Of a stretch of DNA of 36,012 nucleotides, positions 26,257 to 33,982 are shown piece after piece. How positions within the stretch are numbered: position 1 is the first letter of the stretch; the number at the start of each line of letters is the position of its first letter. This DNA is from Gemmatimonadaceae bacterium (lineage in GTDB: Bacteria > Gemmatimonadota > Gemmatimonadetes > Gemmatimonadales > Gemmatimonadaceae). The stretch spans positions 1-36,012 of the forward strand of contig JAICJQ010000022.1 of the NCBI GenBank assembly GCA_025928335.1, written 5' to 3'. The notes under the pieces were generated by a model. The model worked only from the letters and a program-made list of their open reading frames with translations, was not told the DNA's origin and did not search any database. Made by a program: the position numbers and the translations under genes.

Positions 26257-28028
26257 GGCTGCGTTTGCCAGGGGACGAAGCGCACGTACAGCGGCACCGT
26301 GACGACGAGCAACGCCCGCGCCTTGAGCATTTTCGCATTCTTGCCGGGCGGCGTGTACGAGGCCACCGCCCAGACGTCGCCGACATTGTTCCGGCTCGAG
26401 CTGCGCTTGGGATTCGGCCCGTCGAGGCTCGGCGTGAACAAGCCATTCTGGTCGAGCGCGCCGACGAACTTCACATCATCGTCGTCGTACGTCACACCGT
26501 ACTCCTCGAGGTTCCATTTTGCCGGTACGCGTCCGATCTCGAGATCGTCGTCCGTGTCCGATTTGCCGTCCGGACCATTCCAGTACGCCATCGCATCGAA
26601 TTGCTGGAGCTGTTTCGGGAACACGGCGCCGCCCACGCGCGCTAACCCGGCGAGCGGGACGACCTTGATGCGATCGATCTTGTCGAAGACCACCGCCGCG
26701 TCGCGGAGCGATGCGCCGGACGCGTAGAGATCGCGCTTCCCGACGGCCGCGGCCGAATCCACGCTCAGCCGCACGGTAATTGAATCCGCCGTCGCGCGGA
26801 CGACATTGTCCACCGTCACGCCAGGCCCGAAGTCGATCGCATTCGCCGCGGCGCTTGGCAGATTCGCGCCAAAGATCGTCACGTCCTGACTACGCGAACC
26901 AACGTGCAGTGCTCGTGGGGCGATGCCCGCGATCACCGGGCTGCCCGACACACGACGCGCCGTCACGTCCATGCCAATTTCATCATAGCCGCCCTGGAAC
27001 CAGCGGCCCGACATCTCGTCCCAACCAGGCTCGACGAACATCACTTCGCGTAAGCCGACGCTGTCGCGTGCGCGCTGCGCCGGATCGGTCGATCGGCCGC
27101 GCCATTGAAAACCGGTGTAGACGATCGATTTGCCGGTGCGGTGGACGACGGCGCCGCCGTCAGCGTATCGATAGGTCGTCTGCGTCGTGAATTCGCCGTC
27201 GCTCGCGCCTTTCGCGATCGTGACACGGCCGTAGAAGGCACCGCGCCCCGGCTCGTTGCCGCTCAGCAGCCACGTGCCCTCGAGGTGCGGCGTGCGCATC
27301 GTCGCCGACCACGCCGTCCATTCCGGCGTGCGGAGCGGGAAGACGCGGGACAGATGGTTGACCGCCAACTCCATCGGATGCAGTTGCGGAACACCGCTGT
27401 CGTTCACCGCGGGACCGAAGCGACGAAACGCCTGGAAGTCCGCGTCGGGATACAGCGCGCGATGCGTCGCGAGCAGAAGATTCCACTCGTCGCGTGTGCG
27501 CCGCTGCGAAATGACACGACCCATCGAGTGACAGGCGCGGCACGCCGTCTCGGTGCGCGCGTCCGCCGTGTAGCGGTAATCGATCATGCGACGTTCCGGC
27601 TCGAAGCGCGCGGGCTTCATCTCCGCCGGCGCCAAGCCTTGGTGGTCGCTCAAATATCGGACGATGGTCCGTGCGTCCTTCGGATCGAGGTCGAGATGGT
27701 GGAGCCCGACCATGCGACGCACCGACATCTCCCACCCTTCGGGCGTCTTCCGTTCGAATGAGATGCGCTGCACGACGCCGGCACTATCCTGCTTATGGCA
27801 CCCGATGCAGTTGGCTTTGATCGCGCGCTCGGCGATCGGAAATCCATGCGTCGTGTCGGGCGCCGCGCCTCCGGCACGACCGCCTCCCGCCCCGGCACCT
27901 CGGCCGCCGCCGCCGCGCTGGGCCTGCGCAGCAGCAAGTGGAAGCAGCGTCGACGCGAGCAGCACAACGCCGAGTGCAGCACGACTCCCCCTTCCGCCGC
28001 GGCCCTCTGCAAACCTTGCACGCGACAT
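26253..28028 (-). CDS. qhpA: QHNDH alpha subunit, di-heme cytochrome c
   Basis: The 591-residue protein has a signal peptide (ALGVVLLASTLLPLAAAQAQ), then a Gly/Arg-rich linker (about 38-55). Domain 1 is a di-heme cytochrome c with CIGCH (74-78) and CRACH (163-167). The rest (about 190-591) forms the beta-sheet domains of the QHNDH alpha subunit (FQWRGRSTDPAQRARDSVGL, IFGANLPSAAANAIDFGPGV, VTYDDDDVKFVGALDQNG). The hemes take electrons from the CTQ of the gamma subunit and pass them to a cytochrome or copper protein. GGAG lies ten bases before the ATG. Its stop overlaps the qhpD start. It begins 55 bases after qhpG ends. The Gly-rich N-terminal linker seems unusual for the family. Confidence 0.95.
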   Translation of the reverse strand: MSRARFAEGRGGRGSRAALGVVLLASTLLPLAAAQAQRGGGGRGAGAGGGRAGGAAPDTTHGFPIAERAIKANCIGCHKQDSAGVVQRISFERKTPEGWEMSVRRMVGLHHLDLDPKDARTIVRYLSDHQGLAPAEMKPARFEPERRMIDYRYTADARTETACRACHSMGRVISQRRTRDEWNLLLATHRALYPDADFQAFRRFGPAVNDSGVPQLHPMELAVNHLSRVFPLRTPEWTAWSATMRTPHLEGTWLLSGNEPGRGAFYGRVTIAKGASDGEFTTQTTYRYADGGAVVHRTGKSIVYTGFQWRGRSTDPAQRARDSVGLREVMFVEPGWDEMSGRWFQGGYDEIGMDVTARRVSGSPVIAGIAPRALHVGSRSQDVTIFGANLPSAAANAIDFGPGVTVDNVVRATADSITVRLSVDSAAAVGKRDLYASGASLRDAAVVFDKIDRIKVVPLAGLARVGGAVFPKQLQQFDAMAYWNGPDGKSDTDDDLEIGRVPAKWNLEEYGVTYDDDDVKFVGALDQNGLFTPSLDGPNPKRSSSRNNVGDVWAVASYTPPGKNAKMLKARALLVVTVPLYVRFVPWQTQP

Positions 28029-28083
28029 CAGTCGTTCGCTCCGGTGAGAGTGCGGAGACGAATACGGCGTCGGCGACTACCTG

Positions 28084-29550
28084 TCAAGCAAAACTGAGCA
28101 TCTCGAGGCCGACCAGCGCCGAGAGCGCCCCGAGAAAATCGGGGAGGGGAACGACGCTCGCCGCCCGCGAGTATGCGTCGTACAGGTCCGGCACCTGCTC
28201 GTGGTGGGGAGCGAGTCGGGTGATGGCCAGGAGGTCCACGTTGCGGCAGTAGCGAACACCTTGCGGAATCGCTGCCGATGCCAGGTGCTGCTCCAAAATC
28301 ACCCGATTGCCACGCACCACGGCCCGTTCGACGACGCGCAACGAATCGCCGATGCGGAGGTGCATGGCCGGCCGACGCTTCAATTCCTCGAATGCGTCGC
28401 GCACGCGGTGGTCGCCACGCACCACCGCGGCGTCGAGCTCGAAATCGGCGGCGGCGATTTCCTCCGTCCGGGCATGCCAGAACGCGCTGTCATGCGCCCC
28501 GGAGGCGTCTTGCGCTATCCGCGCCGCCTGAGTTTGCAGCTCCGCGTACATGCCATGCTCGCGCTCCTCGAACAGATCGCGCGCCGCGCCAGCCAACGAT
28601 CTCTCGTCCAGCGCCGTGTTCGCAACGACGGCCGCGAGCCACGCGGAGGCCAGAGCCTTCTTGACGCCGAACGACGACAGCGGATCGATGAACGACGCCG
28701 CGTCACCAACGAGGAGCAACCCGTCGTCGCTGACCCGATGCGACCGATACGGCGACGCGTCGCACCCCCAACACGGTTCGACCAACGTCGCGTCGCGCAC
28801 CAACTCGGCAATGAGTCTTGTTCGCGAAAGCTCCGCGCGATACGCGCGATCGAGTGCGTCGCGCGTTGGGACGTCGGTCTGACGCGGGTCGAGCATCACC
28901 GTGACGTATCGGCGGCTCAACGAGACCGGCACCGACCAGGCCCATCCATCGTCATAGCTCTCGACGAGGGTGTGCGTGGCGTATGCGTCGTCGGCCCACG
29001 CATCGTTTTCCCATACGCCGACGACGGCTGTCGTGCGTGCCGCTTGTTCCGGTCGGCGATACCCGCCTCGCGCAACGACGCCGGCGCGTCCGCTGCAATC
29101 AAGCACCCAACGCGCCTGGCACGTCGTTGGTCCGTCGTTCGAATCGTAGTTCACGACCCAGCTGTCGCCATGCCGCTTCGCTCCACGCACCGTCGCGCCG
29201 CGAACAACGAACGCGCCCGCTGCCTGCGCAGAATCGCCGAGCAACTCGTCGAATCGCGCACGGTCCACCTGGTACCCGGCGCCGCCGGCGAAGGGCTCTG
29301 ACCTCCGATCCTCGCGGCCCCACTGCACTGTGTTCCCGAGCGCGCGTACGAATCCGGCGGCGTCGATCACGCTGCGTACGCCAAGAGCGTCGAGCAGCTT
29401 TGTGCAGCTCGGCGGAAGCGATTCGGCGATCGAACGCTTCGAGGCTGCGCGGGCGATCAGCACGACGCTGCGATCCCACTGCGCGAGCAACCGCGCTGCG
29501 GCCGCGCCTGCTGGTCCACCACCGATGACGACGACGTCGGCCGAGAGCAT
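28084..29550 (-). CDS. qhpG: FAD-dependent monooxygenase for CTQ biogenesis
   Basis: The 488-residue flavoprotein has an N-terminal FAD-binding motif (VVVIGGGPAGAAAARLLA), the region QVDRARFDELL, and the second FAD motif LLLVGDAASFIDPLSSFGVK, a layout shared with tryptophan halogenases and group A hydroxylases. In the characterised system QhpG hydroxylates the tryptophan of QhpC that becomes the quinone, acting on the already thioether-linked peptide. The C-terminal part (about 380-488) is helical and less conserved. Unlike the arrangement I recall in Paracoccus (A-D-C-B-E-F-G), here qhpG comes first. A good promoter sits right before the ATG. Its location in the cluster distinguishes it from an ordinary halogenase-like enzyme. 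Confidence 0.88.
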   Translation of the reverse strand: MLSADVVVIGGGPAGAAAARLLAQWDRSVVLIARAASKRSIAESLPPSCTKLLDALGVRSVIDAAGFVRALGNTVQWGREDRRSEPFAGGAGYQVDRARFDELLGDSAQAAGAFVVRGATVRGAKRHGDSWVVNYDSNDGPTTCQARWVLDCSGRAGVVARGGYRRPEQAARTTAVVGVWENDAWADDAYATHTLVESYDDGWAWSVPVSLSRRYVTVMLDPRQTDVPTRDALDRAYRAELSRTRLIAELVRDATLVEPCWGCDASPYRSHRVSDDGLLLVGDAASFIDPLSSFGVKKALASAWLAAVVANTALDERSLAGAARDLFEEREHGMYAELQTQAARIAQDASGAHDSAFWHARTEEIAAADFELDAAVVRGDHRVRDAFEELKRRPAMHLRIGDSLRVVERAVVRGNRVILEQHLASAAIPQGVRYCRNVDLLAITRLAPHHEQVPDLYDAYSRAASVVPLPDFLGALSALVGLEMLSFA

Positions 29551-29558
29551 GCTCGCGC

Positions 29559-29588
29559 ATCATATCGCGTGCGCAACCAGTTCAGCAA
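29559..29588 (-). promoter_or_regulatory. Candidate sigma-70-like promoter of the qhp cluster
   Basis: On the minus strand TTGCTG (29588-29583) and TATGAT (29564-29559) are separated by 18 bases. TATGAT ends eight bases before the qhpG ATG, so transcription should begin within one to three bases of the start codon: the mRNA may be leaderless. There is no Shine-Dalgarno sequence. Confidence 0.5.
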
Positions 29589-29643
29589 TGAGCGGCGCGC
29601 TTCTTGTACCCGCTTCGGCCACCACCCATAGGAGAAGGCTCGG

Positions 29644-29889
29644 ATGACCACCAACGATTCACCGGACAAATCCCACCAGTCGGAGAACCAAGCCGACGGC
29701 TCGAAGACTGGTGCCGGCGCCGAAGCGGTGCAGGGCACTCCCGAGTCGTCGATTGGCTCGTCTGGTGCAGCCGGCGACAAACCCGCCCCCGGCGCCTCTC
29801 GCGATCGGCCTCACGAGAGTGGCTACGGCGGTCGCGGCGGCGAATCGAAATCGAGCTCCGAAACCCGCGAACCCAATCGTCCCGACTAA
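29644..29889 (+). CDS. Small disordered hydrophilic protein
   Basis: The 81-residue product is preceded by AGGAGAAGG about seven bases before the ATG, a strong ribosome site. It is composed almost entirely of Ser, Gly, Ala, Glu, Asp and Pro (MTTNDSPDKSHQSENQADGS), has no hydrophobic core, signal peptide or cysteine, and must be intrinsically disordered. I recognise no family; stress-related hydrophilins look similar. It is divergent from qhpG and ends just before a long hairpin. Confidence 0.6.
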   Translation: MTTNDSPDKSHQSENQADGSKTGAGAEAVQGTPESSIGSSGAAGDKPAPGASRDRPHESGYGGRGGESKSSSETREPNRPD

Positions 29890-29899
29890 CCGGCGACGA

Positions 29900-29944
29900 A
29901 ACGGGGTCAGACTCCGTTTTTTTTTTTCGGAGTCTGACCCCGTT
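29900..29944. terminator. 17-bp hairpin with T11 loop, dispersed-repeat derived
   Basis: Bases 29900-29916 and 29928-29944 are perfect inverted repeats containing ACGGGGTCAGACTCCG, separated by eleven T residues (29917-29927). The position between the convergent stops at 29889 and 29961 suits a bidirectional terminator. GGGGTCAGAC is the core of a dispersed repeat seen again at 33.8 kb. Confidence 0.65.
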
Positions 29945-29960
29945 CGCAGCGGTTTGAGTT

Positions 29961-30407
29961 CTATCGGCGCTCGAAGGATTCGACTTTGGCCAGGCGACGG
30001 CGGTGGCGCTCGGCGCCGGAGAACTCGGCGCGGAGAAAGGCGCCGACCAGCTCGACGGCCAGCGCCGGACCGATGACCCGTGCGCCGAGCGCGAGGACGT
30101 TCATCGCGTCGTCTTCCACACCCTGGCGCGCCGAGAAGGTGTCGTGGCAAAGCGCCGAGCGGATGCCGGTGAATTTGTTGGCGGCGACCGATGCCCCGAC
30201 ACCGCTGCCGCAGAGCAAGACGCCACGTTCGGCGCGACCATCGAGAACGGCTTGGGACACTGCCTCGGCGAAATCGGGGTAATCATCGCCCGGGTCCACC
30301 CGCATCGCGCCGCAATCGACAACGGTGTGACCGAGCGCCTCGATGGCCTCGACGATCGTCGCCTTGAGTACGAAGCCCGCGTGATCGGTGCCGATCGCCA
30401 CGTTCAT
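29961..30407 (-). CDS. rpiB: Ribose-5-phosphate isomerase B
   Basis: The 148-residue enzyme interconverts ribose 5-phosphate and ribulose 5-phosphate in the pentose phosphate pathway. The family pattern is complete: [15 protein letters not shown] at the start, [38 protein letters not shown] with the catalytic Cys, [15 protein letters not shown], and [15 protein letters not shown]. The C-terminal [15 protein letters not shown] helix is also typical. The open frame extends to 30680, but ATG 30407 starts the conserved sequence and overlaps the stop of the beta-lactamase-like gene (ATGA), so the two are translated together. Confidence 0.95.
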   Translation of the reverse strand: MNVAIGTDHAGFVLKATIVEAIEALGHTVVDCGAMRVDPGDDYPDFAEAVSQAVLDGRAERGVLLCGSGVGASVAANKFTGIRSALCHDTFSARQGVEDDAMNVLALGARVIGPALAVELVGAFLRAEFSGAERHRRRLAKVESFERR

Positions 30408-31324
30408 GGATTGTCCGCCAAGCGACCAGGTACGGCGTGCGACCACACGATGCGCGACACATCGGCAATCAAGCGACGCGCGACCTTGTCGTCCGGAATG
30501 TTCCTCGTCAGAACGACGAGCATATAGGGCTTTCTCCCCGGCGGGTAGACGGTCGCCGCGTCGTGCAGCACGCCGGTGATCCACCCGGTCTTGTGCGCAA
30601 CTCGGGTGCCCGGGGGCAGTCCGGCGGGAATCTCCTCGTTGAACTCCTGATGGAGCAGGATCTCGCGCATGGCGTCGCAACTCGATCGCGAGGCCGCACG
30701 TCCCGTTTCAATTGCCTCGAGCAAAACAGCGAGATCGCGCGCCGTGGTGGTGTTGTTCATGCCGGCCTGGAACGCCTTGTTGTCTTCCACGCCACGCAGC
30801 ACGCGGATGTTGCGCGCGCCGAGCATGTGCGCCGTTGCGTTCGCGTTCGACGCTCGCACGAGCTCGATCAACGCATTGGTCGCGAGGTTGCTCGACCGCG
30901 TGATCATGCGGTCAATGAGCTCCTTCAGCGGGACCCGCGTGCCCGCCAGCTTGTAGGCAGAGCTGTCGGAATCGTCGCCGGCATCGAGCGAATAAGGTGA
31001 CCCGTCAACAATGGACCCAAACTGATTGACCAGAAGGATTCCTTGGTCAAGTCGGAGCGCGCCCGCGTCGATACTTCGAAACAGCTGGATCATCACGGGC
31101 ACTTTCATCGTACTCGCCGCGTGGAAGCTGTCGTCCGCGTTCAGGTAAAGAGAATCACCCGTTTGCAAATCGTGGAAAGCTACACCGACGATCGCTCCAG
31201 GCTGGTCGGCGATCCGACGCTCGATCCTCACGCGCAATGAATCGATCGCCGCCTGATGGTCCGGGTGTGAAAAAATGTTCGCCGTTACGACGGCAAGAAG
31301 CCCTGCTGTAATCGAAAGTGACAT
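30404..31324 (-). CDS. Class A beta-lactamase-like serine hydrolase
   Basis: The 306-residue exported protein has a short signal peptide ([15 protein letters not shown]) and the class A layout: STMK at 71-74 (nucleophile and general base Lys), SSN at 144-146 (SDN-equivalent), [10 protein letters not shown] around 177-186 (the Glu here may stand in for Glu166), the TTTARDL helix, and KTG at 245-247. The omega-loop differs from true penicillinases (no ExxLN), so this may be a related peptidase or esterase; resistance is not demonstrated by sequence. It lies upstream of rpiB with an ATGA overlap, and is divergent from the gene at 31447. No good ribosome site precedes the ATG. Confidence 0.85.
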   Translation of the reverse strand: MSLSITAGLLAVVTANIFSHPDHQAAIDSLRVRIERRIADQPGAIVGVAFHDLQTGDSLYLNADDSFHAASTMKVPVMIQLFRSIDAGALRLDQGILLVNQFGSIVDGSPYSLDAGDDSDSSAYKLAGTRVPLKELIDRMITRSSNLATNALIELVRASNANATAHMLGARNIRVLRGVEDNKAFQAGMNNTTTARDLAVLLEAIETGRAASRSSCDAMREILLHQEFNEEIPAGLPPGTRVAHKTGWITGVLHDAATVYPPGRKPYMLVVLTRNIPDDKVARRLIADVSRIVWSHAVPGRLADNP

Positions 31325-31446
31325 GGGGGCGAATATGGGTTTCCGTGATTGCCGTTACAAGCAACCTCGTGTTGCGTTCGCCATGATTCACTCGTTTAAG
31401 ACACGGGCGATGTCGCCCTAAAAGGTCAGCCGCGCGCATAGGACTC

Positions 31447-31908
31447 ATGACGTCACCCATCAACGAACAGGGCTCGCCGGATTCCAGCGTCATCATACCG
31501 GCTGGACCCCGTCGAGAACGACTGAAATTCGCGGACTTCGTTTTTGCCCGCACACCGTCAGGGCAGTGCACGGCGGAAGTCCATCTCGAGTTCGACGGAG
31601 TGCTCTACGTTGGTCGCGCCCTGGGGCAATCGAGCCTCCTGGGCGATTTTCGTGTCGCGTCTGAAGCGGCGCTGCACGCGCTCGCCGAGTACACCAAGGG
31701 TGCGATGCACTTCGATCTGCTCGGTGTGAAGCATCTCCGTGCGTTCGACGAAAACCTCATCATCGTTTCCATCTCCATGCGGGAGCCATCTCGCATGGTC
31801 AAGCTCGTCGGCTGCGCTCTCGCTGAAACTGACACCCGGCGATGCGCCGCGCTTGCCGTGCTCAACGCGACGAACCGCGTGTTGGGCAACTACATTGCGG
31901 CCCAGTAA
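31447..31908 (+). CDS. Unrecognised alpha/beta protein
   Basis: The 153-residue protein starts after an AGGA site. A polar N-terminus (about 1-27) leads to a compact domain with alternating strands and helices: CTAEVHLEFDGVLYVGRALG, EAALHALAEYTKG, FDLLGVKHLRAFDENLIIVS, RMVKLVGCALAETDTRRCAA, and the final helix ALAVLNATNRVLGNYI. The pattern suggests a small ligand-binding or regulatory domain similar in outline to the LeuA dimer/allosteric domain, but I cannot assign a family. There is no signal peptide. Neighbours give no hint. Confidence 0.65.
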   Translation: MTSPINEQGSPDSSVIIPAGPRRERLKFADFVFARTPSGQCTAEVHLEFDGVLYVGRALGQSSLLGDFRVASEAALHALAEYTKGAMHFDLLGVKHLRAFDENLIIVSISMREPSRMVKLVGCALAETDTRRCAALAVLNATNRVLGNYIAAQ

Positions 31909-31979
31909 GCCCGTTTGAATTCAGGGTCCTCGGCCCGCCGTTGGCAACCGAGATTCCCGTTAGCGTTGTCAGACTAGGT

Positions 31980-32008
31980 GAGAATCGCCGCACGGAGCGG
32001 CGATTCTC
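31980..32008 (+). terminator. Hairpin between the unknown gene and the lytic transglycosylase
   Basis: A perfect 12-bp stem (31980-31991 with 31997-32008) closes a five-base loop (ACGGA). There is no T-tract. It could terminate the gene ending at 31908 or lie in the leader of the gene at 32033. Confidence 0.45.
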
Positions 32009-32032
32009 GTTCACGGTGGGACGGATGGATAG

Positions 32033-33787
32033 ATGATTCGAAGAGCTCCGGCATACGTCCTAACGCTCCTCACGCTCGCTTGCGTCCCGTCGCAGCGCGG
32101 CGTCGGACCGACGGCTCCCACGACGAGCCCCGTCCCCGCGCCGCCGCCCACTGCGACCTCGACGCCGATCCCGACCCCGACTGTTTCGCCGGCGCCTGTC
32201 GCCCAGCAGGCCGCGGCGCTTTCGCCAAAGCCAAGTGCTGACTCGGCAAAACTCTCGAACACCGACGTTGGCAAGCGTATGACGGACCTCTTCGGCGACT
32301 CGTCGAAGACCGTGCCTGTGGCCGAGTCGACATCGGCGCCCATGTGGGACATCGAAGTTCATGCATACGAATCGACGTCCCAGGTCGAGCGATACCTGCG
32401 CATGTTCACCGGTCCTGCCAAGGAACGGATCGAATCGAGGCTCGAGCGCGGAACGCGCTATGAGCCGATGATCCGCGCCAAGCTCCGTGACGGCGGCCTG
32501 CCGGAAGACCTCTACTATCTTGCGCTGGTCGAGAGCGGGTTCGACCCCAACGCCTATTCCCGCGCCGCGGCAGTCGGCATGTGGCAGTTCATGACGTCCA
32601 CCGGCCGCGACATGGGACTTCGCGTCGATTGGTGGGTTGACGAGCGCCGCGATCCCGTGAAGTCCACGGGCGCCGCCATCCGGTTCATCAAGGGGTTGCG
32701 TGACCAATTCGGCTCGCTGTACCTCGCCGCCGCCGCGTACAACGGCGGGCCTGGTCGCATCGCGCGCGGTCTCACGCGGTACGCCGACGATCTCGAAGGG
32801 ACGAGCGGGGAAGACCTCTTCTTCGCACTCGCTGAGAAGGACTATCTCCGAAACGAGACGCGAGAGTACGTCCCGCAGTTGATCGCGGCCGCGCTCATTG
32901 GCAAAGAACCGGCGCGCTACGGGATGAAGATCGATCCTCAGCCGGCGTTCGTGTACGACTCGGTGCGCGTCGGCGCCGCGACGCCCCTGGCGGCGATCGC
33001 CCATGCGTCCGGCGCCACGGTTTCCCAGATTCAAGAGCTCAATCCGCAGATCCTTCGCGGAATGACACCGCCGCGCGACTCCGTGCTCGTCCGAATCCCC
33101 GACGGCGCCGCCGACCGTTTCGCCGCCGCCTTCGCGGCGCTGCCGAAAGAAGATCGCGTCGCGACGTCGACGGTCGAGTCGAAGAAGGGCCAGAGTCTCG
33201 AGTCGATCGCCCGCAAGAACGGCGTCTCGGTTCGGCAGCTCTCGGCGTTCAACCCCAAGCTGCGCACCCTGAAGAGTGGCAACCTCGCCCCTGGCCAAAC
33301 GGTGCTCGTCCCCACGGTCGCGGTGGCCAGCGCTGCTGCGATCGTTCCTGACCCGGCGATCGAGCGCTACTCATCGTCGAAGACGTCGGCCATCCACGTG
33401 GTCCGTTCGGGTGAGACACTCGGCGGCATCGCGAAAAAGTACAACACGACGACCGGCGCCCTCATGCGCGCGAACGGCCTGCGTCGCCCGCTCATCTTTC
33501 CGGGCCAGTCACTGGTCGTCCGAGGCGGAGCGCCCAAACCGGCGGCCAAGCAACTCGCGGCCAAATCCTCATCAAAGCACGAGACTTCCACTCCCGCGCT
33601 GATGACCGTGGTGGCGGTCAAGCCGTCAACCGCGGTCAAGACCGCGGGGACGTCGTCGCCGAAGAAGAGCACCGCCAAGAAATCCACCGCGAAGAAACCG
33701 ACGGCGGCCAAATCCACGCGGTCGACCAAACCGGCGACCAAGTCGTCGCCAAGCTCCAAGAAGAAGGTTTCAGCGCGCTCTAAGTAG
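32033..33787 (+). CDS. MltD-like lytic transglycosylase with LysM repeats
   Basis: The 584-residue envelope protein cuts peptidoglycan glycan strands. A signal peptide ends LTLAC (Cys 17, possibly lipidated). A Pro/Thr-rich linker precedes the SLT domain (about 140-300): DLYYLALVESGFDPNAYSRA with catalytic Glu 167, AAVGMWQFMTSTGRDMGL, and LAAAAYNGGPGRI, the family 1D pattern of MltD. Two LysM modules follow (SLESIARKNGVSVRQLSAFN and VRSGETLGGIAKKYNTTTGA), preceded by a weaker LysM-like segment near 320-360. The last 60 residues are Lys/Ser/Thr/Ala repeats (KKSTAKKSTAKKPTAAKSTR), a highly basic tail that could bind anionic cell-wall polymers. Repeats and hairpins follow the stop. Confidence 0.92.
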   Translation: MIRRAPAYVLTLLTLACVPSQRGVGPTAPTTSPVPAPPPTATSTPIPTPTVSPAPVAQQAAALSPKPSADSAKLSNTDVGKRMTDLFGDSSKTVPVAESTSAPMWDIEVHAYESTSQVERYLRMFTGPAKERIESRLERGTRYEPMIRAKLRDGGLPEDLYYLALVESGFDPNAYSRAAAVGMWQFMTSTGRDMGLRVDWWVDERRDPVKSTGAAIRFIKGLRDQFGSLYLAAAAYNGGPGRIARGLTRYADDLEGTSGEDLFFALAEKDYLRNETREYVPQLIAAALIGKEPARYGMKIDPQPAFVYDSVRVGAATPLAAIAHASGATVSQIQELNPQILRGMTPPRDSVLVRIPDGAADRFAAAFAALPKEDRVATSTVESKKGQSLESIARKNGVSVRQLSAFNPKLRTLKSGNLAPGQTVLVPTVAVASAAAIVPDPAIERYSSSKTSAIHVVRSGETLGGIAKKYNTTTGALMRANGLRRPLIFPGQSLVVRGGAPKPAAKQLAAKSSSKHETSTPALMTVVAVKPSTAVKTAGTSSPKKSTAKKSTAKKPTAAKSTRSTKPATKSSPSSKKKVSARSK

Positions 33788-33795
33788 CCAACTGA

Positions 33796-33869
33796 GCTAA
33801 AACGGTCCCACCGGGGTCAGACCCCGTTTACACAGGGCTAAAATGGTCCTACCGGGGTCAGACCCCGTT
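33796..33869 (+). repeat. Two 33-bp direct repeats with GGGGTCAGACCCC palindromes
   Basis: Units at 33796-33828 and 33837-33869 (period 41) differ at two positions. Each begins GCTAAAA and ends with the palindrome CGGGGTCAGACCCCG plus TT. The same GGGGTCAGAC core forms the hairpin at 29900. They look like intergenic dispersed repeats. Confidence 0.7.
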
Positions 33870-33870
33870 C

Positions 33871-33921
33871 GCGAAGTAAGGAGGGGCAGCGACCATCGGT
33901 CGCTGCCCCTCCTTACTTCGC
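33871..33921. terminator. Perfect 24-bp inverted repeat
   Basis: Bases 33871-33894 pair perfectly with 33898-33921, leaving a three-base loop (ATC). The stem includes GGAGGGGCAGCGACC. It lies between the convergent stops at 33787 and 33983 and probably stops transcription from both sides, though no T-tract follows on the plus strand. Confidence 0.65.
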
Positions 33922-33941
33922 TTATCGCTTTAGATATTAGC

Positions 33942-33960
33942 TGTTAGATCGCATCTAACA
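33942..33960. repeat. Short AT-rich inverted repeat
   Basis: TGTTAGAT (33942-33949) and ATCTAACA (33953-33960) pair around a three-base loop. The surrounding 60 bases are clearly more AT-rich than the rest of the window. Confidence 0.45.
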
Positions 33961-33982
33961 AAGCAGTTATACAGCAACACCT

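Noticed and set aside
33942-33960. GTTAGAT/ATCTAAC pair as an attC site
   Set aside because: The two half-sites are in the wrong order and only three bases apart; a plain inverted repeat explains it.
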